64,000 nt of DNA from Saprospiraceae bacterium (GCA_016716335.1 JADJWN010000021.1:124001-188000); one strand, 5' to 3'. Positions 45,361 through 55,400 are shown, counted from the stretch's first letter. Notes: a model not told the origin generated them from the sequence alone. A program made the numbers and translations.

Positions 45361-47345
45361 ATGAAATTAAGAATACACGGAGACAATATAATTGAATGTG
45401 AAAGAGCATTATCATTGATTGCACTTGCTTATAATGGAAAAGTTGTAGCAAAAAGTAAAAACATAATTGTTCCGTCTTACTCAATACAGACTAAAGACAA
45501 AGAAATTTTTGAAGTTGAATTACTTGGCGGACACGACCGTTGGAACGTAAATTTTAATACCGAACTCACAAAATACGGAGCTCCATTGCGTGAAGCAACA
45601 GACGCATACATTACCAAAGTTTCAAAGGACGGCAAAACAGAAGAATTGTTACTTGCTATTGAATTTTGTAACGCATTACCAGCAGGAAATAACGCTTGGC
45701 AACGTAACGGCAGAGCCGTTACTTGTGCTGAAATTGGTATTCCGTATTTCTATTTTGCCGAAATCGGAGGAGTTGAATTGGACGGAGATAGAAAAGTGAA
45801 AGCTTCACGTTTTCCAAATCCGATTGTGCCATTTTCTTATCTTACTTCTTCCAAATCTTTAAATGTGGTTTGTATTCCGATTTATGAAGCACATCCTGCA
45901 ATTACAAACGAACTACGCAAAAAGTTTACGCATATTTTCGGCAAGGAAGCAAGTTTAAATTTGCTAAAATCAATCATTGAACAAAGTCAAATTAATGATG
46001 TAATGAACGTTCTGATTGAAAAAGGAACAACCCTTGTAAAAATTCTTTCTAATGACAGAAAACGAGTTGATACATTCCGTGCTTTAGAATGGGAAGAATT
46101 TTTAAAAATATCATCGGGACAGAAAAAAGCCGAATGGATAAAAAATCACCCCAACAAACAAATTTGGAGGAAGAAGTCATCAGACAAAGTAAATGTTACG
46201 AAGACATTCAAAACGCTTTTAACTAAAACACAAGAACTCAATCTACTTTCAATCGGAGCAAAAGAAATTCCGATTTGTCTTGTTGCAAATGGCAACATTA
46301 AAAAATTTGCTTCGCTTCTGAAAGAAATTTATCCTGCGGATAAAATCAAAACATTAGCAGACAAAATTGAAACGAAAAACAAACCGTTAATTGTTGTTTG
46401 GGTTACAGGTTTCAAACCAAGAGGCGATGATTCACGTCCCGACAGAGGACTTACGCCACTTGCAAGAATGTTATTTGGAAATGACATTGATATTTTGACG
46501 ATTGTTTTTGGTCCCGCAGGAAAACAAACGTGGAAAACATTTAACGAAAATCCTGAAAGACTTGTAACAAGTAATGGACTTTGGCAAGCAGTTTTGAATT
46601 TAAGTAATTACGTTTTAGCAGATAGTGCAACTTCTGAATTTGGCGTTTTGACAAGTATTGTAACCCGAAATTTAGAAAGAAAAAATGTAAAAGTAATTTT
46701 CAATTCTGCCAAACCAAGTGGAAATTATGGAGAACACGATGTAGATACAGCAATTCATACATTATTTTCAAGACAGTTAAGTTCAAACATTTTTGAATCA
46801 ATGTGCAATCCTCCAGGTGGAGATTGGAGCGGAATTTCTATTTTGATTTTTCGGACAAAACAGAATATCGTTGGACTTCGCTGCCAAGAGTTTCTGCTAC
46901 CAAAGCAAAACGCCCCGACCACATTATTCAAATTCACACCAAGAAAGAAGAAATTTTTCTTGTCATTGAATCCAAAAACAACGCAAAAGATTTAGACGAG
47001 AATATTGGTTGGCGTTTAACGGAATATGTGAATGTCTTGTTCAAAATTCCACCAACTGCATACAAACCAAATAAGCAGGAATGGCAATCATTTACAGGTA
47101 AAAAATCACCCTTGAATAATGCTGTTACTTATTCAGGTGGTTCTTTCGTTTACAAAAGTTTGGACGAAATGAAAAACGAAATGCAAGAGGGTAAATTAGA
47201 TTTTGTTCTTGCATTTGAATTCAAAAATGACGGAACGGAAACAATCGGGCATCTTTTGCTTTCAGACAAAAGCCAATTCTTGAACAGCGTTTTCACTGAT
47301 ATTGTTTCGCAATTCAACGGCAGTTTCAAAATTAAAATATACTGA
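45361..47345 (+). CDS. Large restriction endonuclease-like protein, frameshifted
   Basis: The N-terminal two thirds (45361 to about 46840) contain LLLAIEFCNALPAGNNAWQRNG and SRFPNPIVPFSYLTSS, which I associate with restriction enzymes but cannot place in a named subtype. The C-terminal part has a canonical PD-(D/E)XK pattern: RPDHIIQI followed by FLVIESKNNA. The frame breaks at about 46845, where adding a G (TTGGAT instead of TTGAT) joins GISIL to DFSDKTEYRW. The corrected protein would have about 661 residues. It is transcribed towards the two methyltransferase genes and overlaps the nearer one tail-to-tail by 84 bases. Recognition site and type are unknown. Confidence 0.68.
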
Positions 47346-48149
47346 TTCGTAAACCGCATCAATACTTGTTTTCATTGATTTGGTAAAAGGTGAATTTCCC
47401 GTTTTAATTTCTGTTTTGTGTTGATATAATTCTTTTGGCAACTGATAATCGTATTCACGATTTCCAGCAGTTCCATCAAATGTTAAAATCCATTTTGCAC
47501 CAACAGAATTTAATCGTTCCAATTCGTTATAAAAATCATCAAGGTTAAATTCTGTTTTCGTGTAACGGTCTTTTGTTCCTCCATAAGGAGGGTCAAGAAA
47601 AATAAAATCGTTTTTATCGGCATCAGCTAATGTTTGCCTATAATCACAATTCAAAAATTCCACATCTCGAATAAAATAACTCCATTTTAAAATTACTTCT
47701 CTTAATCTATTTGGATTTATTCCCGGACGGTTTTTGTGCATTGAATTATTAAACTCTCCGTTTGTGTTGTAACGTATCAAGCCATTTACACAAGTTCGAG
47801 TAAGAAATAAAAAATCAAATTCATTCTTCGTTTTATTGAAACTGTCCCGAACTTCATAATAAACATTGTGTCCTTCCTCTTGCAATCTTTCCCAACGATT
47901 TTTGTATTCCTCTGCAACTTGTTCAGGATTGTTTTTTATCTGATTCCAAAGATTAACCAGCTCGGGAATTATATCACTTGCAACAGCATTGGAAATTTGA
48001 CGAAAAGGTAACATTGCACCACCACCGATAAACGGTTCAATATATCTTTTTTGTTTTGCAATATGTCGGCTCAACTCGGGGGCAACATATCTTTTGCTCC
48101 CCGACCATTTAATAACAGGCTCAACAATATTTTTAGGCTTTATCATCAT
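47262..48149 (-). CDS. Dam-like (alpha-class) DNA adenine methyltransferase
   Basis: The protein contains motif X-like PVIKWSGSKRYVAPEL, motif I EPFIGGGAM and later motif IV FLDPPYGG (186-189), the order of alpha-class N6-adenine methyltransferases such as Dam and M.DpnII. The segment TCVNGLIRYNTNGEFN is also typical. It has 295 residues; the last 20 or so extend past the usual end and overlap the nuclease gene on the opposite strand. Its start overlaps the stop of the second methyltransferase by four bases. It probably protects one strand of the restriction site. Confidence 0.88.
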   Translation of the reverse strand: MMIKPKNIVEPVIKWSGSKRYVAPELSRHIAKQKRYIEPFIGGGAMLPFRQISNAVASDIIPELVNLWNQIKNNPEQVAEEYKNRWERLQEEGHNVYYEVRDSFNKTKNEFDFLFLTRTCVNGLIRYNTNGEFNNSMHKNRPGINPNRLREVILKWSYFIRDVEFLNCDYRQTLADADKNDFIFLDPPYGGTKDRYTKTEFNLDDFYNELERLNSVGAKWILTFDGTAGNREYDYQLPKELYQHKTEIKTGNSPFTKSMKTSIDAVYESVYFNFETAVELRNNISENAVQELAFV

Positions 48150-48979
48150 ACAAATAGTTGGCTTTTAATTTTACTTTCTTCAAACAACAATCTTTCTTTA
48201 GCAAGTTCAAAATATTCTTCGTTTGTTTCAAATCCAACAGCTTGCATTCCATATTTCATTCCTGCAATCATTTCTGTTCCCGAACCTGCAAATGGAACAA
48301 GTAATTTACCTCCTTTAATTCCCGAAATCATCAACAATCTTTCTGATACTCTAAGTGGCTTTTGGGTTGGGTGTGTTCCAAAACTTAGTTCATCTTTGCT
48401 TTTGTTATTAGGAATATCCCAAACAGTTCTTAGCTGTTTGTCGGCTTCTTTCATATTATCTCCCTCAAACTTTGCTCTTTTTACATCATCGTAATTGAAA
48501 TTGTATTTGCGTTGCTTTTCTCCGCCTGTATGAACCCACAAAATTGTTTCGTGGCTTGCAGTCAATCGTCTTGCAGACAAATTTGGAAACGCATTACGTT
48601 TATACCAAGTTACCTCATTGATAATTTCCAAGCCCAACAACTGACAAAGCACATTGACAAACCCCGAATTGTGATAAGTTGCGTGAATCCAAATTGAGCC
48701 TGTTGGCTTTACTAATCTTTTCAGTTGTGTAAGCCATTGATGAGTGCTTTTAAAAATATCGTTTCCTGTAAGCAAATCCCATTCTTCACTATTCAATTTC
48801 CAATTTCCACCAAAACCATTTATTTTTTTATCGCTTTCATAGTTCCATTTAGCAGAAGTTGCTGCACCATACGGAGGGTCGCAAATTGCCAAATCAAAAG
48901 AGTTGTCAGGCAAAGCGGACAAACCTTGTATAGCATCTTGCAAATGCAACTCAAAATTATCTGTAATCAGTTTTTTCAT
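48146..48979 (-). CDS. Beta-class DNA methyltransferase (N4-cytosine or N6-adenine)
   Basis: Motif IV DPPYGA is near the N-terminus (34-37), THPTQKPLRVSERL follows at about 210, and motif I-like VPFAGSGTEMIAG comes last at about 235. This permuted order marks beta-class enzymes. It has 277 residues. Overlapping start/stop codons link it to the XRE gene (48976-48979) and to the Dam-like gene (48146-48149). Two methyltransferases of different classes with one nuclease are typical of systems with an asymmetric site, in which each enzyme modifies one strand; this is an inference. Confidence 0.88.
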   Translation of the reverse strand: MKKLITDNFELHLQDAIQGLSALPDNSFDLAICDPPYGAATSAKWNYESDKKINGFGGNWKLNSEEWDLLTGNDIFKSTHQWLTQLKRLVKPTGSIWIHATYHNSGFVNVLCQLLGLEIINEVTWYKRNAFPNLSARRLTASHETILWVHTGGEKQRKYNFNYDDVKRAKFEGDNMKEADKQLRTVWDIPNNKSKDELSFGTHPTQKPLRVSERLLMISGIKGGKLLVPFAGSGTEMIAGMKYGMQAVGFETNEEYFELAKERLLFEESKIKSQLFV

Positions 48980-49284
48980 TTCTTAATATATGGCGTTATT
49001 TGCTCCATTACTAAATTGACAGCTTCGTAAGTTGTGTCATTTACTCCGTATTCCTTAATAATTCTTTCAGCAGTTGCTTTAATTTTTAAATCAGTTTCGG
49101 CAACGTTGTAATGCTTGGCTAACTTTTTTATTTGTTCGTCAGTTGGTAATCGTTCGCCTCTTTCCAACTTACTCAACAAAGGCGAATCAATATCCGTTCC
49201 TACGGAAACTTGGTGCAAGGTTTGTCCTTTATCCTTTCGGAGTTCCCTTAAATATTGACCTAATTCAGAGTTTAAGACTTTCAT
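48976..49284 (-). CDS. XRE-family controller of the restriction-modification operon
   Basis: The 102-residue protein starts with a helix-turn-helix domain (LGQYLRELRKDKGQTLHQVSV and SPLLSKLERGERLPTDEQIKKLAKHYNV), followed by a short helical tail that probably serves dimerisation. It overlaps the first methyltransferase gene by four bases. Small XRE proteins at the head of restriction-modification operons often act as timing controllers (C proteins). The DNA upstream (49285-49393) is A+T-rich; I do not see a defined operator. Confidence 0.83.
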   Translation of the reverse strand: MKVLNSELGQYLRELRKDKGQTLHQVSVGTDIDSPLLSKLERGERLPTDEQIKKLAKHYNVAETDLKIKATAERIIKEYGVNDTTYEAVNLVMEQITPYIKK

Positions 49285-49393
49285 TTTGCTATTTTACGGC
49301 TTGTCAAGTTTTGACAAAAATAAATAGTTATTCTGAACTGACAAAAAAAACAGATAAAAGTTTTCAACAGACAAATATTGACAGCTAATCCTC

Positions 49394-49463
49394 AAAAGCA
49401 TACACATTTTGCAGCCGCTACAAGCTGACACACAAACCAAAGCTGCAAAAAGAGTATGCTTTT
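49394..49463. repeat. Large imperfect inverted repeat near the right end of the island
   Basis: Arms of 22 bases (49394-49415 and 49442-49463) pair at 20 positions and enclose a 26-base loop. The arms carry AAAAGCATAC at their outer ends and TTTTGCAGC at the inner ends. The form recalls a folded recombination site such as an integron attC, but no attC consensus is visible. Confidence 0.6.
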
Positions 49464-49757
49464 CGCCACCGAAGAAAAATTATTTTTTAAAATCCCTTCC
49501 CTTCAAAAAATTTTAAAACCACAACCGCACAACCGACACGACAATGACAGCGAAACCCGAGACAGAAAACGACTTGACAACACGACAGATAGAACGCCAG
49601 CCTGTAACAAGGGTTTTGCAAAAGAGCGGGCTAACGGCTAAGTTGAACGTTTGTGCATTTAATCCGCAAAGCCATTTTTTATTTGCTCTTTTTTGTAATT
49701 TAGCAAATAGAAAAAATGGTTTTGCTACGTTTGTGTTAAGTTGAAAGTTCCGTCTTT
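49464..49757. other. Non-coding right end of the island
   Basis: No gene is visible in these 294 bases. They include the inverted partners of the left-end blocks (49475-49493, 49511-49520, 49731-49738, 49743-49750) and an imperfect hairpin with arms at about 49671-49689 and 49703-49722 containing CCATTTTTT and AAAAAATGG. The words taagttgaa and acgtttgtg each occur twice on either side of that hairpin. Confidence 0.5.
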
Positions 49758-50171
49758 CTAATCCGCTCCTTCGCAAAGCCCCGAATCGGTAGCTGCATAC
49801 CTGATTTCCGGACCGTAATTTTTACGGACTATACGGATATCATAACTATTCCCTCCAAGTGGCGACAAAGACTCTAAGGGTATGTAAAATTTCATTTCTT
49901 CCTTATCAAAAACAAAGGAATGAGATGTGGCGTTGGCTTTGTCGTATAAATGAAGGCTTATATTGTTGGTGTCATCCAGATATCCGGGCTCAGATTGACC
50001 CAAAGCCCCTATAGAGCTGATTCTGGCACTGACCCCATTCTCTGAGCTGATCATACAGTCCACATATACTCTTTCTTCAGGGGGAAGGACAATCCATTCA
50101 CTGCTCTTTGTGCATTGAACAAATGTCAAAAGAATGAAAATATATATTAAAAATTTAATATTTACGTACAT
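49758..50171 (-). pseudogene. DUF4249 lipoprotein, N-terminal part (gene split by the island)
   Basis: The fragment starts with a lipoprotein signal (FLIYIFILLTFVQC) and the N-terminal part of a DUF4249 domain: VYVDCMISSENGVSARISSI, ISLHLYDKANATSHSF and FYIPLESLSPLGGNSYDIRIV. It stops at a TAG just before the island end, after DSGLCEGAD. The C-terminal part is at 41614-42168 in the same orientation. The intact gene probably encoded a surface lipoprotein partner of the TonB-dependent receptor upstream of it (50858-53489). ATG at 50169-50171 is preferred over a TTG four codons earlier. Confidence 0.72.
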
Positions 50172-50239
50172 AATTGAATGCAAATATAATATGAATTATA
50201 AAATATTGCAATATATAATCAAATGTTTTATTGCTGCCG

Positions 50240-50800
50240 AAAACGGAACTGTCCGCCTAAAGGCGGAAGATGGTGGTTTTGTTGCCGAAAGCGGAGACGT
50301 TTGTTTTGTTGCCGAAAGCGGGAGACTTTCTTTTGTTGCTGAAAGCGAAGACGTTTGTTTTGTTGCCGAAAGCGAAGACGCATATCGGCAACGCTTTTCG
50401 GGAAACTTATTGCGGCAAAGTACATCATGCTTTTGAAATGCCGAAAGCGGCAGACGCATTTCGGAGACGCATTTCGACAACGCATTATGAGTTTCTGCAA
50501 TGTGTCTCCTCCTTTAGGCGGACATGGTCCACTTGCAGAAACACTCAGCGGGCTTGTCCGTCCTTTGGCGGGCCTGTCCGTCCCTTCGGCGGGCTTGTCC
50601 GTCCTTTGGCGGGCTTGTCCGTCCTTTGGCGGGCTTGTCCGCCGGAGAGCGGAGACGCTTGTTGCCGAAAGCGAAGACGCATATCGGCAACGTTTTTCGG
50701 GAAACTTATTGCGACAAAGTACATCATGCTTTTGAAATGCCGAAAGCGGCAGACGCATTTCGGCAACGCATTTCAGCAAGGCATTTCAGCAAGGCATTAC
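50240..50800. repeat. Complex repeat patch between DUF4249 and the TonB receptor
   Basis: Three layers of repeats are nested here. A 27-base unit (ttttgttgccgaaagcg and its continuation) occurs in tandem at 50277, 50304, 50331 and 50358. A 20-base unit, ggcgggcttgtccgtccttt, occurs about five times at 50548-50642. A 104-base block is duplicated at 50361-50464 and 50660-50763 with few differences. Short palindromes such as CCGCCT-AA-AGGCGG (50254-50267) are present. Long open frames run on both strands because the units are multiples of three or lack stops, and their translations are low-complexity, so I do not call a protein. Confidence 0.8.
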
Positions 50801-50857
50801 GGTTATTCCATAATAAATTTTACTCTCTTTAACACGAAAGTATTTATGATTGGAAGC

Positions 50858-53489
50858 TCACCAGCTGATGCTGTAACTGATGGAAGGCATGGCCGGCATC
50901 AGACTGAATTGATTCAGCTGAAGTCTCTCAGGGTTGTCTGCTGACCTGCTGATATTGATGTAAAAAGGATTATGCCTGTTGAAAAGATTATATACGCCCA
51001 AAAAGAGTTTACCATTACCCCATTTGTAATGCTGATAAAAACAGATGCCTGCATCCAATCTGTGGTACACCGGAAATGATGCATTATTTTTATCGGTAAA
51101 AAGTAAGACTATTTGATTATCTGTAAGAACCAAAGCGTTGGAGGGACTGGTAAAATGATTTCCGCTGGCAAGGTTCCAGTTAATGATAAGTTCAGAAAAA
51201 CCTGTTGTTTTATAAATAACAGAAGCCTTGGCATTATGCAATCTGTTATTCTGATACGGATAAGCATTACCATTGTTGAGTAAACTGAATAATCTCTCAG
51301 ATACAGTGAAACTGTAATTAGCATTAAACAGGAATGGACCGGATGCTTTCTCTATACCGCATTCCAACCCGTATGCTTTACCGTCACCCTGTCCTATTTC
51401 CGGTTTCCAGTCTGAACCGGCATGAATCAAAGTATTTCTTCCTTCCTGCTCAGAAATCAAACGGTCAAAAGCTCTGTAATACAGATCAATGCTGAATTTG
51501 TACCCATTTTTGTTACGTACACCAAGACCAGTGTTCAGCAGCCAGGATCCGGCTCCCGGTAAGGCTCTGTCCATGCCGAGCCATAATTCAGTATTGAGAC
51601 CGATACCTCCGGCGGTAATCATCTGCATTGGCTGAAACATCCTTGAAGCTCCGGCTTTGAAATGCACAAAATCATTGCCTCCAAGGATAGCCAACCGGGG
51701 TTGTACTGCCAAAGTACTGTGGTTATCATAGTTAGTCACATAAGTAGTATGCAATCCTGCATTTAGCTTGACAAAGCTGCTCAATCTGAAATCATCCTCT
51801 ATATAAGTACTCAGCTCCCCTGAAAAACTATTGGCCGATCTGTAATTACCAACAATTTCTGACCGATTTGCCTTCAGCCACAGATCCGGATTGTCTGCCG
51901 GATTACCTGCAAAATGGATCGAAAGAGGCCTGAAATTCCTGTGTCTGTATGCTGCACCCAATCTGACAAAGTGATCAGTATAGAGCATCCAGTCTATATC
52001 CCACAAGATACCGTTTTCGTATATGCCCGATTGTGTAAGTCCGGCATTCAGATGATTGATAGCCGAGCCCAATGAAATCCTGGAATAACTGTTTCTGTGA
52101 TAACGATTATAATTATAATCTGTACGATAAGCGGTAATTCTGGAAAATATGATTTCGGAGAGTTCAGAAGCCCATTTGGCTGAAATCATGCTGCTTTTCC
52201 ATGCCAATTCATTATTGACGCTATCTGAAAATAAAGAGGTCTGCTGCTTTGAAGTATTATTAAAATCATCACCGGCAGAAAAATAATGAACCTGCAATTT
52301 GTTTTCATTGATGGAATAACTCAGTTTTACATTCAAATCATGAAAGTCGTATCCAAAGTCAGTATCTGAATTCTGATCAGTGGACAGCTTTTGGGAGAGG
52401 GCATTCATCCATAAGTTCATGTATGTTTTTCGGTATGAGACCAAAAAACCTGCCTTTGGAGTCAGAAGCGGACCTTCAAGACTGGCAGATGCCAACAACG
52501 GACTAATACTTAAGGAGCCGCCCAATCGGGTGGAGTTACCGTCCCGGGTGTAGATATCCAGCACAGAGGATATCCTGCCTGAAAATCTGGCAGGCACACT
52601 CCCCTTGATAAATGAGGCACTCTTGATAATGTCCGGATTGAATGACGACATGATACCCAAAGCATGTGCAGGATTATATACAGGAACTCCATCGAGTGTA
52701 ATGAGATTTTGATCGGGCGCACCACCCCGCACACTTAGGCCCCCAATGCCATCAGCACCGGAAGATACTCCGGACAGATTGTGTACATACCTGAACAGAT
52801 CTGCGTCACCTCCCGGATGGAAGGTGGATCTCAGCTTATCAAATGGAGGTGTTTAACCTCACCTGCACTTTCGTGTTCCTGCTCCAGCAGATTGTCTATG
52901 ATGATGATTTCATTTGAGTTTTCCGTCAGCTTTCAATCTTACATGGATTACGGTGTCTTTGTATAGCTGAAAATCTGCTACCGCTGTTTTGTAGCCCAGA
53001 TAAGAAAAATAAATCCGCTGGTGTCCTCCTTTTATCTTAAAGGAATAAAAACCCGCCTGATTGGTGGAAGTACCGGAGGATTTGTCAGGAAGGTAAACAT
53101 TGGCACCTATCAGAGATTCATTAGACATAGCGTCCTTAACATATCCATATATGGTAAATAGTTCGTTTTGAAACTGCTGGAGTCCTTTTACAATAACAAT
53201 CTGATTACCCACCAAACGATAGTCCAGACCTGCCGGATTGAGGACAGATCCCAGCACTACACCTAATTTCTCATTGATTACCGATAGATTTATACGTTGA
53301 TCTTCCGGAATGATATGCTCTGAATAAGCAATGCTCACACCAGTGTATTTGACCAAATCCTTTAAAACTTCCTTGATGGTTTTATGAGAAGCACTATAAG
53401 CTTACTTCCACCAGATCCGGACGAAGCTGTGCATATGCCTGGAAATGAAAACAAATAGTAATGGTTATACTTAAAAGGATGGTCCTCAT
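50858..53489 (-). CDS. TonB-dependent receptor with STN and carboxypeptidase-like domains, three frameshifts
   Basis: This is an outer-membrane TonB-dependent receptor. The ATG at 53487-53489 opens a signal peptide (RTILLSITITICFHFQAYAQ), then an STN secretin/TonB domain (LKDLVKYTGVSIAYSEHI), a carboxypeptidase-regulatory-like domain (IYGYVKDAMSNESLIGANVYLPD), the plug (DLFRYVHNLSGVSSGADGIGG, SVRGGAPDQNLITLDGVPVYNP) and the barrel ending SLMPAMPSISYSISW. Single-base shifts occur at about 53399 (extra T), 52923 (extra G) and 52853 (missing A) in minus-strand terms; correcting all three gives one continuous protein. The STN domain and the FecR/sigma genes upstream point to signal-transducing uptake. 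The ligand is unknown. Confidence 0.85.
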
Positions 53490-53640
53490 CCTATATTACA
53501 TTAATCTTTGATTTAAAAGTCAAAGATAATCAATGCTTTGAAATATTACAAAAAATTATATATTTTTTTCTTCCCTGCCTGAATCCTTCAAAGTATCGTC
53601 TTTGATGGCACATCTGCAATTAATCGGGAGAACCTAAAAA

Positions 53641-54630
53641 TTATCTGCAGCTGATGTCAGTCATTCTGTACTTATGGGCATCCAGAGAATCAACCTTCAT
53701 GTTGAAACTCAATTTCAGAATATTGAAGACTTCATCAAGAGTATTGGATCTGAGGGATCCCGACGTAAAATAGCATGCAGAGATATCTTCATTTTCACCC
53801 AATACTATACTGATACCAAATCTGAGCTCAATATCTCTGATTACTTTATTCAGTGGGGCATTATTGAAAGAAAACTCCTTGTTTATCCAATCAAACTTAG
53901 TGGTATCCATCGATGGTGATGACTCTATCGTAAATTTTCCGGATACGAGGTAAGCGGATTGTCCGGGAGTGAGTTGGACAGATTTATTGCCGGATATAAG
54001 TTGTACCTTGCCTGTTTTCAGCCACACATACTTTTTATCAGAATCCACGATAAAAGAAGTACCCAACACCTTCACCTCCATTTCTGAGGCTAAGACCGTA
54101 AAAGTTTTGTCCGAAGATTTACTTACGTCAAAAAAAGCAATCCCGGTAAGTTCGACTTTCCTCTCAGTGTTGTCATATTGCCGGATAATCAGATTTGCCC
54201 CTTTTTGCAGCCATACTTCTGACTGATCAGGCAAAACTATATTTTCAGGAGAATTTTCGGCATAATAAGTTTCGAGGGTTTTATCTTTCTTAAGAAGAAA
54301 TAATGTAGCGAGGACCAATCCCAACAGGGCTGCAGCTGCAACAAAATATCTTCGGTACAAGGTGAATATACGGGGTTTTCTTTCGGTTATTTCAGCCTGC
54401 TCATTTAATCGGGACTTGTGTTTTTCAAATGCAGCTTTGTAGTCAAATCGCTGCATGCCGGGTATGGCTTGTGATGCATTCCAGATAGAATTCAATTCTT
54501 CATAAACTTTCCTGTTTTCGTTACTTTCATCGAGCCATTCAAGAAAAGATATCCTTTCTTGAGGGGACATAGCTCCTGACAGGAATTTATGAATATATAA
54601 TTCCTTATCTATTTTACTAGATTCAGACAT
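53641..54630 (-). CDS. FecR-type anti-sigma/signal transducer
   Basis: The 329-residue protein has a cytoplasmic N-terminal region with the helical DUF4880-like segment (YIHKFLSGAMSPQERISFLEWLDESNENRKVYEEL), one membrane helix near residue 90 (YFVAAAALLGLVLATLFLL), and a periplasmic FecR domain (NIVLPDQSEVWLQKGANLIIRQ, VELTGIAFFDVSKSSDKTFTV, VKVLGTSFIVDSDK) with a C-terminal STN-interacting-like part. It relays the state of the TonB receptor to the sigma factor encoded immediately upstream. The frame is intact. Confidence 0.92.
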   Translation of the reverse strand: MSESSKIDKELYIHKFLSGAMSPQERISFLEWLDESNENRKVYEELNSIWNASQAIPGMQRFDYKAAFEKHKSRLNEQAEITERKPRIFTLYRRYFVAAAALLGLVLATLFLLKKDKTLETYYAENSPENIVLPDQSEVWLQKGANLIIRQYDNTERKVELTGIAFFDVSKSSDKTFTVLASEMEVKVLGTSFIVDSDKKYVWLKTGKVQLISGNKSVQLTPGQSAYLVSGKFTIESSPSMDTTKFDWINKEFSFNNAPLNKVIRDIELRFGISIVLGENEDISACYFTSGSLRSNTLDEVFNILKLSFNMKVDSLDAHKYRMTDISCR

Positions 54631-54681
54631 TTAGGGTGTTTTTTACATGACACAAGATAATATTTTTACCCCCACACATGG

Positions 54682-55227
54682 TTAATCTTTATTTGAAAAA
54701 ATATCAGCTCTCAGCAATGACAATGCTTTAGATATCTGATTTTCAACTGTTTTTACCGATATTTCAAGTTTTGCTGCGATTTCATTATACGTCATCTCCT
54801 CATACCTGCTCATGATGAATACCAATCTGCACTTTTCAGGCAATCTATCGAGGCTTGCTTTGATCTTCTTCTCTACCTCTGAGGCTTCGAGTATTTCAGT
54901 GATGCCGGTATCCTTGGTTTCAAAGTCCTGCAGCACAGTATCTTCTTCTGTCCTCGGATCCTTATCCCTCAAAAAGTTCAGAGCTCTGTTTCTGCAGGCT
55001 GTTTTCAAATAGGGAAGCGGTGAATTTTTAATCTGAATCTGATCTTTTTTCTTCCACAACTCAAAAATCACATCCTGTACTATATCTTCTGCTGACTTTG
55101 CATCATTGATGATAATATTTACTCTTTGGCAAAGTAATTCATAGTAATTCTTATAAATCCACTCCAGGGCTTTCTCAGGATTTTGCTTTAGTAAATCAGT
55201 GAATTCCAGCCCGGTCAACTGCTCCAT
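54682..55227 (-). CDS. ECF sigma factor of the FecR/TonB-receptor module
   Basis: Region 2 is in PEKALEWIYKNYYELLCQRVNIIINDAKSAEDIVQDVIFELW and region 4 in LDRLPEKCRLVFIMSRYEEMTYNEIAAKLEISVKTVENQIS, which fits the Bacteroidetes-type (RpoE-Bacteroides family 1) ECF sigma factors. The ATG of MEQLTGLEFTD is taken as start; the frame is open ten codons further. The genes sigma, FecR, TonB receptor and DUF4249 run in this order on the minus strand, a common signalling and uptake unit. Its product likely activates transcription of the receptor gene. Confidence 0.92.
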   Translation of the reverse strand: MEQLTGLEFTDLLKQNPEKALEWIYKNYYELLCQRVNIIINDAKSAEDIVQDVIFELWKKKDQIQIKNSPLPYLKTACRNRALNFLRDKDPRTEEDTVLQDFETKDTGITEILEASEVEKKIKASLDRLPEKCRLVFIMSRYEEMTYNEIAAKLEISVKTVENQISKALSLLRADIFSNKD

Positions 55228-55400
55228 CAGTAATTTTTGTTTTAGTAGCAGCTGCAAATATATAAAACAATGTTTTACACAGACAAATAATTTAAATTAT
55301 TTTATTATATTATACCTTAGACAAAATAGTCAGTTTTCGGGAATCCAATACCCTTGACCATTACCTCTCCGGATGTTTAAAAATTATTTTGTGTTCAGGC

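Larger units (their letters stand above)
42169..49750. mobile_element. Defence island (CBASS-like operon plus restriction-modification) inserted in a DUF4249 gene
   Basis: This unit of about 7.6 kb separates the two halves of one DUF4249 gene and is visibly richer in A+T than its surroundings. Its ends carry the same blocks in inverted order: gaactttc (42169-42176; complement at 49743-49750), taacacaa (42185-42192; complement 49731-49738), ggttttaaaa (42205-42214; complement 49511-49520) and the 19-base attttaaaaaataattttt (42230-42248; complement 49475-49493). The spacing differs between ends by an extra 190 or so bases on the right. No transposase or integrase gene is inside, and no clear target duplication is seen. 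How it moved is unknown. Confidence 0.7.

Noticed and set aside
50228..50944. Long open frames on both strands over the repeat patch
   Set aside because: They arise from repeat units without stop codons; the translations are low-complexity (RFRQQNKRL) and are present on both strands.
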